Shown: piece by piece, positions 1 through 13,300 of the stretch | Numbering within the stretch: position 1 is the first letter of the stretch | Layout: each line of letters starts with the position of its first letter | Source: Blastomussa wellsi | Lineage: Eukaryota; Cnidaria; Anthozoa; Scleractinia; Plerogyridae | Direction: 5' to 3' | Assembly (NCBI GenBank): GCA_947652115.1 | Contig: OX393573.1 | Span: forward strand, 2,060,857 to 2,124,856 | DNA: 64,000 nucleotides | Position numbers and translations under genes: made by a program | Notes under the pieces: model-generated | Database searches by the model: none | Told to the model about the DNA's origin: nothing | The model's input: only the letters and a program-made list of their open reading frames with translations

Positions 1-312
1 GCGCCAGATTTTTAAACCAATTACTGAGCTTAGTAATGCAAAACCAAAGCAATTCACTAATTACTTTTGCCACTCAATTGAAAAACACTCTATGGACCCG
101 ATCTACTACATGTTTCACTGTGGTTGAAGTCGCGTATCAATTAGTAACTTATAAGATAAAATACCCCTGCCCTGAAATATTAAAATTATCCCACTTTTTC
201 TTAACAAAGTGTTGGCTCATTTGGATGTGCCTTTGACCTTAAACTTGCAATTACGTATCATTGAGTTAACTGCCAACGTTTGCTCGTTTTGCTTGGTATA
301 TAGTCAAAACAG

Positions 313-3300
313 TGGATGCCAGGCTGTTTGGTTTACCCAGCAAACATGGAGGAGAAGCTAAACAGGGAACCTACAAAGTTTTGCACAAGCTAAAAGCGTA
401 AGTACCCTGTGGGATGTGATGCGTGTTGGGGAGAGGATACTGGTGGTGCGCGTGTTTGGTTTATTTAGTTGACGTGTATGCTTAGTTCCCAATTTAACGG
501 TTTAATTTATTTTTCGTTGCTTTCCTTATTACTTTTTCTTGTCAGTAACTGCTTACATCGTGGGTGACTCCACCTGAAATGTTCTGCAATTGGTATAGGA
601 TTTAATGGAGCCGAAACCAATTGTGGAATTACATGCATTTTAGGTATCCTAGTGATGAACGGTTATGGCAATTAGATATTTTTTACAGGAGCCAACATTG
701 AGATTGTGGTCTGTCCCCTTTGAATTCAACAGTTGCAATGCGACAACGTCACTTCGAGATTTTGGAAGGGCTGTACTCAATTTCCGTGATTTTGCATAAT
801 TGATCGAAACGACATTGCTGAATTTTCACGATTTTAGATCACAGATTACACACAAAAAAGCGAGCGGCCGAAGCTATAGAAAATAGTATTTAACAAAAGT
901 GTGTGTTTTCATTATCACCCGTTCAAGTTCAAAAGAAATTGAGGGGTAGATGTTGGGTTAGGTGGGATAAAGTTTAAAGCCTTCACCAAACAAGAGCGAG
1001 TGTCAACGAACGTTGAAGGGTACGAGTTTGTGACGTGAGGTTTCTTCAACAAAAGAAAACTCGCGGCTATTCTCAGGAAACAAAATTAAACAGGTTCGTA
1101 AGAGCGGCATGTGAGAGGATCAGGCCATTTGAGATCGAGGGTTTTCACCTCGGATATGAAACTAGCTTCAGGGATCTGTTTGTCTAAAATTCCTGCGTTA
1201 TAAAGTTGCTATAAAATATCCGTTTATTTTGTTTCTGTTTTTTAGTCTAAAAGAGCAGCAAACAAACGATGGTGAAAAGAGGCCTCGCTTCGATATCTCA
1301 GGAACGTTTTATTGGTGTGAACCAACGCGCTTTGAAGATGCCTTGTTGGTATGTTAACGCAATTACAAAAACAGTTCCAGGCATGGAAATATTTCACAGT
1401 TTGTGACTCCCAAGTACCAGTCGTGCTACCATTTATGGAAAATTCTTGTTTTCTGTAGGCCTTATAGCATTATTTTTTATAGACTCGAGGAGAAGCCATG
1501 AAGATTGTATTCTCGCACCATATACTTGTTTGTGTATTCAACGAAAAAGACGCGCCTCTTTTGGGATTGAGACCTTTGGTAAGTTTACTTAATTTTATGT
1601 CTGTCTGAAATCAACACAAAAACGTAATGACGTAGTGAAGAAACGTAATGAAGTCAGCGGTTGTAAGTTCTGGTTAAGTTGCGTGAATTTTTCTGCGAGT
1701 AACTTCAGGGTTTTATCTGTTAAAATGATCATTTTTCCAAGCGCTTGAGAATTTCTGCATCTGCCATTATCTCTTGGGCGGCACCGTGTTGGACGTCTTT
1801 GCATTTTTCTGTATTTTGGCGAGTGTGTTTGGTGTGTTATGGCGTAATAACCATACAGCGAGATACTCTAGACAGCACTGTTTATTAGAATATTATTTAG
1901 AATTTTTCTTTGAACAAAGCAAAATTTGAACAATGTTTTGTGGTGCGCATAGCTAGGAAAACTTACCAACTTAAAATATGTGAAAAACGTTTTTTTTCAT
2001 GCAGTCAAATATCGTGAAATCGGTATTGTAATCGTTTCACACACTTCGTGGCAGTTCTCCACAAAGTAGAATTTTTTTTTGTAATTTTTTTTTTATTTTT
2101 TCAACATTCGTTTTATAATACGATACACAACAGAGCAGTGCATACGAATTGCAATAATATAATTAATTCACCAAGTGGAAGTTAGCGTTGTATATTGCAA
2201 AGCCTATTTATCAGCACTCTCCATTCAACGCTCTGTTTCACATTTTCCCATAGGTGATTCCATTGAGAGCCAGCAACCTGCTGCAAACTGAACTAAAGAA
2301 AATCGTGTTCCTTGGAAATTACGAATACATGGAACGAGAGGTGTGATAATTTTTATACTTAATTTTATACTTAAAGCCTGAGAATAAGATTTCTCCTTGA
2401 GTGTTAATTTTTAGAAGTCCTCGTCTATGAGAGAGACATGTAAGATTGGAGTTGACAAATTCCGCACTAATGACGTAAAACACCCTTAGTATTCAACAAG
2501 TTAACACGATGTATGGTCAGTAACGCCTGGTGATGTATCATCTACACTTAAGAGTTATTCTGCGCTACTAAGACGCAGCCAAAGCATTTTAAAGCACTGA
2601 TCGCGACAGCTTTTAGCTGTAAAATACGTTTCGTTCACATTTTTGTTTTTGTTGTTGTATAATAAAACAGTTATCCGCTTCAATCTTGGGGGATATCGTC
2701 TGATTTTAGCCAAATCGGCCCACAGCCTCTTTGTCTAGTAACAGGCGATATTCCGCGCGATTGCACAGGATAATTGTTAAATCTCCGTACTGATTTGCCA
2801 TTTATTTACTCAGTTTGAAAAGTGTGAAATGTTATGCTACTTTAGTTGTAGGTTACATAATGCCCTCTCTTTTCTTGTCACCTGTTTGCTGACGATGAAC
2901 GGAGATGGATGGAATGTTGATAAGCTTTTTCCATTTAAAGGCCATTTCCAGTCCATACTGCGCAATCTCGGAATTTGTTTACATTTCTGTTTTGTATTCG
3001 TTGACACGTTATACTTCGGTAACAGCGTACATGAAGTTTTTGAGGCCGCCATTATGAGTCGTTTCGTTTGGGAGTTCTTGATGAGCTAGTATTCAGTTGT
3101 CTTAACCATGTTCTTATTTCTCAATTGCAGTGGCATCAGTTGTGTAATTTTGAAGACGTGTTTGTTTTGCCGGTGAGTTACTGACAATGCCATACACAAT
3201 AGTGACAGGGCGTCACGCAATTTGAGGCTTTGTAACGCAAACTTAGAGCATCTTATGTGAGATTATATATTGAAGGGGAAGGTAATCCATATGTTTCACT

Positions 3301-6149
3301 TTGCAGGGTTCTCCATTTTGCCGAGCGGATCTGCGAGCTGTCAACGCAAACTTGGCAGATATGGTCGTGTTCCTGTCGCCTTCAACAGCCAGCAAAGCCG
3401 ACGATCCGAAGTTAGCCGATAAGGAATCCATTTTGGCGTCGCTAAACCTGAAAGCCATGTCATTCGATGATGCAGTTGGGATGTTAAGTGAAAGTACAAG
3501 AAACGCTTTTGCGGGGCTCGACTTCTGTGAAATGCCGCAAGTGGAAAGACGAGGCTCGGCATTTGGCTGCAATATTCCAATAATCACCGAAGTTGGTAAG
3601 TGATCGTATGGCGATTTAACGTGAGGCCATTTAGGGCGGCCTTTAAGCAGCTATGTTAAATGTTTAACAAAATCGTCATTTGTAATCCATCTAAATCTTC
3701 TCCATCCTTGACCATCCTTGTTCCTTTTTGGTTTAGTATCACTTCTTTGGTGTTTTTCTTCCTTAGAAAACTATTGGTTTGAGGTTTCCTACGTTTTAAG
3801 GGTAATTTGGTTCGTTGCAAAAAAAAAAAGAACTCAACTTGTTCTTTTATTTGAAATATTGTGACGTAGCTCCTTTAAAGGCTGGTTTCCATCAGCTTAT
3901 GACTCCCTCGCTTATGATGTTGTGAAAATCAGATTGTTGGATTCGCAAGCAGAAAGGAAGAACTCCGAGTGCCTGAAACAACTTTAGCATTGTGTTTTTT
4001 TAATTAATTCAAAATTCCGATCCTGCTTGCGACTCCGTCAATATAGATTTCACTGGATCATAAACGACAGTCATAAGCAGTTTGATCAAAAGAAAGTGAA
4101 AACGTTTTTATTCTTCAGATTCCAGGAAGATTTTTCTTAGAGTTGACACCCTCCGTGTCTTATGACTCCGTTTACAACTTAAATGTTAGATTTCCACTTG
4201 GTCGTAATCGCTCTTACGACTGGGAAGATGGGGCAGTTATTTCACAAGCAGTTATTGTTACCTAAAATATACGTGTTGTGGCCCATCAAGCTGGAGCGAC
4301 TAGTTCAACTTCCCCCCTTTGGGAAGCTTGTCGATTGCAGGGTTTACGCAGTATTTAATTGGTCATTTAACTCGCCGGTGGCGTTTGTTTTCCTTTGTTG
4401 CAGCTTTTGATCAGAATGTGCAGTACTTGGACATCGATGATGATGACGATGACGATCTTGAGCTGTACCTGACTCAGCCATTTGCTTGTGGAACAGCCTT
4501 CACGGTGTCCATGCTTGACTCTCTTATGAGCGCGGTAAGTAGGCCATTCTTTTCTGTTGTTATTCAGCAAATCGTCACGATGCTCATGTGTGGTCAGTAC
4601 GTCCTTGTTCACCGCCATGCGCACATGAAAGATGTACGTTACCAGCCATATTTGGAAGTGTACTAAACAACTTTCGTCCGGCGTAACAAAGAGCTGAAGA
4701 TATAAAACACCCATTACATAGACCCTCGTTACTGGAGAGTCAGCACAAGAGGTTCACTAGGCTGCGAGCTTTTTAACATGCTCGACGCGGCTTTGCCGCT
4801 CGCCCATCTATTCCTAGTTCCTAGTTCTGTTCGTTTTGCCCACTGTCCCTATATCTCGCATATCTTTCATTCTCCAAACTGTCCTTGTCGTTGTCTTAAA
4901 GGGACTGGTTCACTATGTATGGAATCATATTTGCTAGTTTAAAACATTGCCACCAAATCAAGGGAAACCTTTACCAAGGCTGAAAAACACCAAAGAAGTG
5001 ACAATAAACTGAGAGGAATCAAGGATGGCTTCGAAAGAGGAAGATTGAGAAGGATTGCAATTGATAGACTTGAGAATTTTAGGCTAGACCAGAGAGAGAT
5101 TTGATTTTTATCTTATTCACCTAACTTGCACGACCATGCTTACTTTTGCTCAGAGTTGTGTGTTACCATCATCAAGAGAAATCCGATACTGAACACTTAA
5201 ATCTTTGCAGACTTACTTCAATCCAGACGTGCTTACTCTTGTACGGAGTTTGGTCACCGGAGGAGTGAATCAATTTCTGGAAGAGCACATCGCCGAAGGG
5301 GACGAGCTCCGTGGAGGACTGGACGCGGCACAAACGGCAGATACCAGAAGCCGGTGCAAAATTTTACAGATTTCCCTGTTTGATGGCCCGCTCGCGCAAT
5401 ACGGGGTAAGTCCGATCCTCACCAAGGGCATTCTCTTTCCCTTTGCTTTTTACCAAGAACGCGGATTTTGGCCAGTCCTAATTCCGTAAGTCCGCGTTAC
5501 AATTATCTCGCAACGGGCAAATGTGACGCATCAATCCTCTTTGCGTATACCCAGGTTTCCAACTTTCCCCCGCTAAAGAGATGGCCTGGGTTCCACCAAA
5601 AAAGTTCAAAATTCATGACGTAACTCTATAGAGATTGATATAGTGTCGTCATATAAGTCCTTCTTACGAACTCAAGTTAATAGCACTCTGGTTAAATCGT
5701 CTCGTTTGATGTGTATGTAAGGGTAACACTTAAATTCTATTTTTTCAGTTTTAAAGTTTTGTTCTAACATTTTTATGCTCATATTTGTGCGGATTATTCT
5801 CTTTTTTTGTAACGGTGTTGATAGATTTCTTAGAAGTAGGTCCAAACCTACCTTCCTTGAAATGCATAACAGATATCATTAGATTGGTTGCAAGTTGGTG
5901 GTTGATACATGTTTTGTCAACTTTCAGGATGGTGGCTCGTTTGGCGACATGTTTTTGCACGCATTGCGGACGTCTTCCATGATCTGCCTGGGACTGTATC
6001 GTTTCCGAGACAGTAACAAGATTAACCTTGGAGTGCCATCCTCCAAGCGATATGTGATCTGCTCGCCACCTTACAACTTTGTACTGCAGCAAACAGATCT
6101 AGTGTTTGTATTGGCCCATTCAGATCCGCAGCTGGAGAAATTCAAATGA
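313..6149 (+). CDS. KCNMA1-like (slo-1): Slo1/BK calcium-activated K+ channel, 3' exons (partial)
   Basis: Large-conductance calcium- and voltage-gated potassium channel of the plasma membrane; this is the cytoplasmic RCK2 half. I read nine exons with GT/AG borders and consistent phase: 313-397, 1246-1348, 1483-1578, 2254-2340, 3131-3172, 3307-3595, 4404-4534, 5211-5405, 5928-6149 (TGA 6147-6149). Diagnostic stretches are [13 protein letters not shown] (exon 2), [19 protein letters not shown] (exon 3), [13 protein letters not shown] [15 protein letters not shown] (exon 6), the calcium bowl [21 protein letters not shown] (exon 7, seven consecutive Asp) and [14 protein letters not shown] with [12 protein letters not shown] (exon 9). 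From family knowledge these match RCK2 of Slo1 rather than Slo2. The protein ends soon after the RCK2 core (DPQLEKFK), without the long tail of vertebrate BK; an alternative last exon cannot be excluded. The pore, voltage sensor and RCK1 lie upstream of the window. Confidence 0.9.
2668..2779. repeat. Short member of dispersed inverted-repeat family 1 (BK intron)
   Basis: Ends read like the termini of the elements at about 12489-13072 and 58425-58530: a left end near cagttatccgc and a right end cacaggataattgtt. The interior shares the phrase gattttagccaaatcgg, inverted relative to the other copies. It is probably a small non-autonomous DNA transposon. The superfamily is not identified. Confidence 0.45.
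3700..3890 (-). repeat. Dispersed repeat family 2, copy 1 (BK intron)
   Basis: This stretch carries, on the minus strand, the phrases aaacaccaaagaagtgata and aggatgg...agaagat. They recur at about 4900-5090 and 48150-48330 on the plus strand. No coding potential is seen. Boundaries are approximate. Confidence 0.5.
4900..5090 (+). repeat. Dispersed repeat family 2, copy 2 (BK intron)
   Basis: Same family as 3700-3890 but in the opposite orientation and only about 1 kb away, inside the next BK intron. Shared phrases are aaacaccaaagaagtgaca, atcaaggatgg and gaagattgaga. Boundaries are approximate. Confidence 0.5.
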
Positions 6150-6318
6150 TTGATGCCTTATCAAGTAATCTAGTCTTTTGTATTGGGTCGTCACGCGACG
6201 CTTTTCTGCACACACTAACAAGTGTCAGAAAAGATAGCAAGATTTTTTGTATTTTTTTTTTATTGCTATTTTACATTTTCGTGTTACTTTTTATCTTTTT
6301 ATCTCGAGCTTTTCCAAT

Positions 6319-6500
6319 TCAAATGAAAGCTATTTGGCAGTAGTGTCATGTGGTACTGTTTATTATGCTGTTCCAGGGCGTTCTAACTTTTAAGTCTGTG
6401 GATGAAACCCTAGTGTGTGACCATTCAAATGAAAGCTATTGAGCAGTACTTTCATGTGGTACTGTTTATTATGCTGTGCAAGGTAGCTAGTGACCATTGA
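6319..6500 (+). repeat. Tandem ~90-100 bp repeat (family also at 43.7 kb)
   Basis: Consecutive imperfect units carry the phrases cattcaaatgaaagctatt, tttcatgtggtactgttta and ttatgctgt, followed by ggcgttctaacttt...gtctgtggatgaaaccct. Two units are clear and a third is degraded. The same sequence occurs as tandem units at about 43700-43880, so this is a mobile or expandable family. Confidence 0.65.
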
Positions 6501-9500
6501 AATGTACGCCATTGTTATTGTACAGTTCTTTCACAGGGCGATTTTTCTTTTCTACTGCCAGATTCTTATACCGGACATGCCCTAAAAATGTGTAGAAATC
6601 AATAAGGAAAATTACTATAACAATCTTGGAGATGGTTAAAATTTCCACTGAGAACTGTTTAACGTGTTATCATGCACCATAGATTATCTTTCAGATTAAA
6701 TTATTTAATTCAGTTGGCGTGCAGGCACCCCACCAAACTAATTTTCATGAATTTTTAGACGATACCTTTCGCATCGTTTGTTTAAAAGATGTAAGCGATT
6801 ATACTCTTCACTGTTCTTGACGCCATCTTGATTGGAAGGCAAAAATCGCAAATTTGTTTTGGATGTATCACTGTATAACCAGGACTTTATGTTACTCCGC
6901 TGTCTTTTTGTGAGATGCTGCAGTTTGTGTAACTGTAGTCGTAAGCCGTAAGGTAAAACTACGATGGCAGTAACGGTGAATAGGTACATTGCTAGGTTAC
7001 TTTAATATATTGTCAAATTATTTATCATTATTTATAGAATATTTATTTGTTCCGTATATATTTATTTCTGTAGTAAAATATCATTTACAGAATACATATC
7101 TCTAAGAAGTTTCAATCCTTAGAAATACCTCCATTATCGTAGCCTGCGAGAGCAGACGATTTTTTCAGCTAGTGTGCCGTTGTAACTCTGAATGCAGTCT
7201 CCGAAGATAACTGAGCCTGTAATTTTATTCGCAGCGGTTGCAAAGTGACCTAGCTCAACTAGAGTGAACAGTCCCAGTAATTTCTTCTAATTCGACCGCG
7301 GTAACCAAAAACTGAACACAAGACAGCTAAATAGTATATCAGGGATTACAGAGTCACTTGTTTGCGCGAACTTGAACGAGCCCTCTGAAAAGAGACTGGG
7401 AAGGCGGATCCGTGGAGTGGGAAGATAATTTGCGGGTTTTATCGCTTTGCGCCACCCGCTCGCTTCCCGCCCAACTATCGCGTCACTCGTTCTATTCCCG
7501 CCACAATTGTCGCGCTGCTCCTCCCACCAATGTTAGCATTACTGGCGCCCGCTCTCCCGCAGTTTCTGCGCTTCCCACCCAGTCTTTTCGAGCGGTAGAG
7601 AGAGGGTGTGATCGGTGCTATTTCTTAATAAACATGAAATTTGAGGGACAGTTCACAAACTGCGACATACAGCCGCAGGAATGATTGGTGACGAGCTAAG
7701 ACTCTAAGGCTACTTCCACACTAATCCGGATAAATTTGAAAACACAACTTTTTTCAAATTTCCCCGGCTTAGTGCGGACGAAGCCTTTCTTGATCCAAAG
7801 GTTCATTTTAATGAAAAAAACCTAAAAAAACCTTTAAGTCGAGTCGTCAATGTACGGGACGACACGAGAATGATATCATTTGGTGTGTTGTGTTTCATGT
7901 ACGATTTTTCAACTTTTTCAATCTTTTCTATTTGAAGTGCACATAAATTTTTTACACTTCTTAAAGATTAAAGGGCTTAACCCTTTAAGCCGTGATGCCA
8001 ACATAAAAATTCTCCACACTAATTCTCTTAAATTTCTTGTAGTACTAATCGAGAGAATTTGGTCCTTTGTCAAACACAAATTAAACTTATTGATCACCTG
8101 ATCGGTTACCATATTCACGCAACCTGTATCAGTGACTATGTATGGATGCGTTCAGGAGAATTTAAGCTGTGATCAGTGAATGAACAGGCTGGAATCATAT
8201 AGAAAATGGTAAAAATGAACATGGTGCAACAACTTTGAAGGAGGACTGTCACGGTATTTTGGTGTCATTTTAAAATGCTTAAATATGTTCCTGCATCAAT
8301 CGAAACCCAAAAATAATGGTGTAGTTTGTTACCTAGGACTATATCACTACACTGAAACCGCTTATTGCCGCCTGTCATTTTAATTCACTTGGGATGGCAA
8401 GGATGGAAATGGATTGAAATTTGAAAAAAAAAATAGCCAGTTGTTTTCAAATTGTAGAGCCATTCCTTGAAAATATCGCCAGAAATTCATTATGGTTTGC
8501 TCTCTGAGCCAAATTCGTTTGATATCTTTCTGTTAGTCCACCAGGAGCATTTTGAGCATGAGTAAAGGTACCAGGTAATGAGTTTAGCGACGAATGAAGC
8601 TGAAAACAGCAAAGCCTCTGTGACAGTGCTCCTTTAAATATCTTATTCACGTTTGCGACATTCGGTCGAGAAATGTTGCCAGTAGTAACGAAAATAACGG
8701 CGTGCAGGTATATTGAGAAAAAGAAAGAAATTAATAACAATCAGTTTGTAAGCCAGTGACGTTTGTACAATAGTTTATAAGCTTTAATAATAATTAATTG
8801 TACAATAGTTTATAAGGTATAATTACAACTAAACATTTAGCTGTGAATTTAGAAATTCTATTTGGACCTCTACAAAGTATTGGTCCATATTGTGTCATTT
8901 TTCACTCTGCAAGAGATTTTTAATAAATTGTTAGAACTAAATTAATGGTTGTGCTTTGTTTTGAATATAAAAGCGTTGCGCCTATCCTGATCTGTGTGGC
9001 TTTAGGTTTTACAATTGATCGAGGTTTCATTTTTTCTTTTCATCGTAATGGAACATCTTAATGTTTCTTGGAGTTAGACATCTAGTGGATACAACTTCAC
9101 TGAAAAGTTATAAAAACTGACATAGAAATTCATCATCTGTTAATCGTGCTCTAAACAACCTTGTCTTCCACAAACTATCTCATTCTCATTTGTTTGCGCG
9201 CGCCCTTTAAGATAACTTTTCGAAGATTCGCAAATCTACCACCAGTGAAATAATAATATGAACCATGGGCTCCTGTATGTACTGAAAAACACGCAGTCCC
9301 TCCCCACCCCTATCCCTGGCAAAAAGTTGCCCTCACGCCTATGGATGTTGAAAGTTGGGTGTGTTGTCAGGTGCTCGTGTAGATTGGTCAATCGAACTTC
9401 GTTGCTGGAAAATTTGCGAAGATTTCCTGAAAACGATTCTGCCGATGGAACTTCAAAAGACAAGCATCTAATTAAGCTTTACACTTTCTACTATTAACTA

Positions 9501-9641
9501 GCTTGGTATACGTTCGGTATGTAGTCCACTGTCACTGAATATCGCTGGCACTGTAGTCTGCAGTGCAGTCCGCAGTCTACAATACTTATAATGAATAGGG
9601 TCAGTCATAAAGTTGCCAAAGCGCGTTGTGGCAAGAGACAG

Positions 9642-10007
9642 TAGAGACGTTACGAAACCACGACGGCGACGTCATCGAGGACGTCGCCAAACAAAAGATT
9701 TAATGAACAGAACAATAGTTCTGCACGTGCGTTATCCATCTTTGTTCATTTCTTAGTCGTCCTCTGCAAAACAACGACGTGAAATGACTAAATTCTGAGT
9801 TGTGTTGAGAACGTGAACCGCAACGGAGAGTTTTTCATGTTTCTCGTTTGAATTACATAAATGCTGAAAAATCCAAGTAGAAATTAGCCCTGATACTGAT
9901 AATCACACTTAACAAATTTTGATAGTTGTGAGATTCTTGCGCAAAATTTAAATGCATTTTTTTGGACGTTGTCGTTGGCGTCGCCGTCGTGGTTTCGTAA
10001 AGTCCCT
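9642..10007. mobile_element. MITE-like element, copy 1 (CGACGGCGACG termini)
   Basis: Inverted termini read cgaaaccacgacggcgacg at the left and cgtcgccgtcgtggtttcg at the right, with no coding capacity between. The interior (gcacgtgcgttatccatct, acaacgacgtgaaa, tccaagtagaaattagc) matches the element at 45680-46059 over nearly its full length with scattered substitutions. It is a non-autonomous DNA transposon by structure. The superfamily was not determined. Confidence 0.75.
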
Positions 10008-10337
10008 AGTCAAATATAGACTCCTTGTTCAGTTAGTCAGCTGCAACCTGGAACTATCTGGTATCCAATTCCTGAAAGCTCGTTACATCTACGAGGCTGC
10101 GAACTACAGGGTAGCCTATGAGCAGGCTCAAGTTTGATGCGGGAGCGGAGAACCCATCAGAAGCGAGTAGCGAGCGCACCAGACTCCTCCCCGCCGTATC
10201 GCTCCCGTCACAACATCACTCTTTGCCGCTCGCGTCGCTCACGTGTTTGCCTCAAAGGTGAGCCTGCTTGTAGGCAACATGTGGAGCATAATTTCAATGG
10301 CTAGTTATGTTGATGAAGAAGCACCGATAAACTACCG

Positions 10338-13300
10338 CTAAGAAGCGATCTTTCTTTCAAGTTCACGAATATCGACAAGCCCTTGATTCTTGTGGCTGTG
10401 CTGTCCTTCCGCCGTGATGTCCTCATCGGTCATAACAACTGACCAGCTTCTCGGCAGAAATCCTTCTTGACGATATTGCAGTGTGAACCGATCCTCCTCT
10501 CCGCTTTTCGCATTAAAGAAAAATCTTTTCAAAAGCCTTCCAAACGGCCCAAGACACCTACCGCATTTTATCAAAGCAAACACCATCAGCATTTCTACAA
10601 GAACGGCCAGCAGGGAAAACGCTACAAGAGTGATAACAACCCAGAAAAGGTCCACTATGTCGATGGCTTCGAGACTTCGCGGATCGCTACTGCCGCAGGT
10701 GGTCTTGGGAAACCAATACTTCTCAATCGATGAAACAGTGTCATTTTCTTGGTGCTTTAGGACCGACAGCGAAATCTCGTTCAGCCAAGGTGAGTCTTTG
10801 GCGACTGCAAAACCGTAGCCTGAATTAAGGGAATGTTCCTTTATCAGACTGAAACTGCAGTTCTTGTCTGTGTTAGCGATGTGACGGAGAGATAAGTAGT
10901 CTCCGATCAAACCATCGATAGTCCTGAAAGAATATCAGCGAAATAGTAGAATTAAAGAAGCTCTCTTACGGAAAAAAACGTCCTCAATCATCCTAATTCG
11001 ACGCCATGTCTTGCGTTTTTTCTTGTAAGTTTATTGTTATCCTTTCAAGGTTTACTTGAAGGCCAAAGTTGACGTTATTTATTGCGAATAAGCCACTTCA
11101 ACTTCTCTCTGACAGATATTTTGAATCGCGTTTTGCAAAGTGACATATCTGGAAAATATATTCAACTTTCTGTTTTTTTTTATTTTCCATATAGCTCTTT
11201 TCCGTTTCAATCGGCCGATTCTTGCTGTTTTTATCCCTCTATTTAACAACAAGGCTACGAACGAATAGCCGAGGCGTAGTCAAATTGACTTTCACTCAGA
11301 AAACGAGGGCAAGTAGTATAATTTCTAAAGCATTGCAGTCCAAAACCCGCATTCAGTATTTCGTATATATCTATCGGCGAATAGATAGAATTTACCAATC
11401 TGGCTCGCGGAGTTCCGATATAACACGGATGAGTAGCATTTAAATAGATTCGTTTAAAAAAAAGAGGGAATCCACGATGAAAAATTGAACAGATAAATAT
11501 AAAATGGAATTTTTAATTTCTTTGCATGCTGTCTCAAAATCAAGTTTCATTTGATGAACTGACTGTACGTAATCCACTTACGTCGTTGCAAGCCTTTACC
11601 TGCTCCCTCAAAACGCTTGTTCTATTTTGCTTTTTAGAATCGTCCTTTATCGTTTGGTGGAATTTGGCGAAGTAGTTTGAGAATTAGAGAAAACAACTTT
11701 CCATAATTAGTTAAGCGTTAAAGTGCACCTAACCCCAAAATATTTTTTTCGCTACAATAAACCTTTGCATCAGTTCGAAACGCGTTACACCTTTCGTTTC
11801 TCCTTTTTACTAAATGCGGACTATTAAAAGTTACGAAAAACTGTACGTTATTTGGTTCACGACCGAGTCAGAAGGGGCGTGGGTCTATTTCTAGGTGACG
11901 TCACATACTGATTTGCATGCATGCTTACAAAGACTTGATGCAATGCAAATCAGTTTGTGACGTCGGCCCAGGAATAGACCCACGCCCCTTCTCACACGGT
12001 CGTGAACCAAATAACGTACAGTTTTTCGTAACTTTTTAATGCTATATAAATACTCAGCATTTGGTAAAAAGGAGAAACGAAAGGTGTAACTCGTTTAGAA
12101 CTGGTGCAAAGGTTTATTGTAGCGAAAAAAATATTTTGGGGTTGGGTGCATTTTAATTGTGCGTGCGCAACTTACCCTGCTTTCATCTTTTCAATCCCTG
12201 ATATCAGACTTGTCACGCTATTCTTTTGCAAGTTGACTTCATAAATTTTACGGAACGAAGAATTTACATGATGTTTGAAATAGTCTTCTTCGTTGGAGCC
12301 TTGCACGGCTGCTACCTTAAACTCAGGAGGTTCTGAGATAAGCTGCAACCAAATAACATATGAGGAACAGTCAACGTCCGCGCGAATTATTTTTAATGGC
12401 GCCATGGCAATTTTTTGTCGAAGCAAAATACTCTATCTGAGCACTTGCCAAATGCATTTTCGTAACAACATTCGCGTATCATATATATCTAACAATTATC
12501 CTACGACATGATTGCGCGGGATATTTAACAATTATCCTACGAAATCGCCCGGAATATGGCCTGATACTTGGCCGACGAAGCCGTAGACCGAGTTCGCTAA
12601 AACCCACCGGATTAATATTTGCGCGCGCTCATTGGACAAAACGCATCACATCAATATACCCCGTCCGATTTGATATCCGTCGCGCGATTTTGTGGAAGAG
12701 TGCAAAACAAACTAACAGTCACCTGTTCGGCTCTAACCTTTTAATCAAATTATAGATTGATAAAAAACCCCGAAAATTAATCAATTTTCTTTTATTTCAA
12801 CCGCAATCACGCCGTGTTTATCACTATAGGTTTTTTCCTCTTTTACTGCGACAAAATGATGTTGTGGATAATACCCTTGGCTGAAAGATTGTTCTCAAAA
12901 TTTCGCTTCTCGGCCAACCGTTCATTTTTCGTATACAACCTTCGGGCATTATCCTCCAAATATACCAACCACCTGGAGGGGTTTATTTACTAAATACTTA
13001 GCCGACGAGGCCGTAGGCAAATTTGGCTAAAATCAGACGATATTCCGCAAGATTGAGCGGGATAATTGTTTTATTGTTCAACAAATTTCTTTGGTTGTGC
13101 GACCGGCTCTTTGGGCGCTTTGCAACACTTCGGACGAATCATCGCAACTTACACATATCGCAGGATATCGAAGTATTGCCGGTTTGCAACCAATCTCGAG
13201 ATATTCGGCCATGTTGGATGACAAAACAAAAGAGGCTTACCAGAAATCTTTTGTTTATTGCCCAGTTTCATACCGTGAGATACTGGGTCGAGCGCGGACT

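Larger units (their letters stand above)
6150..10337. other. Intergenic spacer between BK and glutamate receptor 3' ends
   Basis: About 4.2 kb between two converging genes. I see no convincing gene. It holds a tandem repeat at about 6319-6500, a duplicated 17 bp motif (gtacaatagtttataag at about 8763 and 8801) and a MITE-like element at about 9642-10007. Short ORFs here show no recognisable domain and sit on both strands of the same DNA. Confidence 0.6.

Noticed and set aside
4319..4714. ORFs on both strands around the calcium-bowl exon
   Set aside because: They are extensions or antisense shadows of the BK exon at 4404-4534.
9236..9497. Overlapping ORFs on both strands at 9.2-9.5 kb
   Set aside because: Both frames are open over the same DNA and neither shows a known domain; probably repeat DNA.
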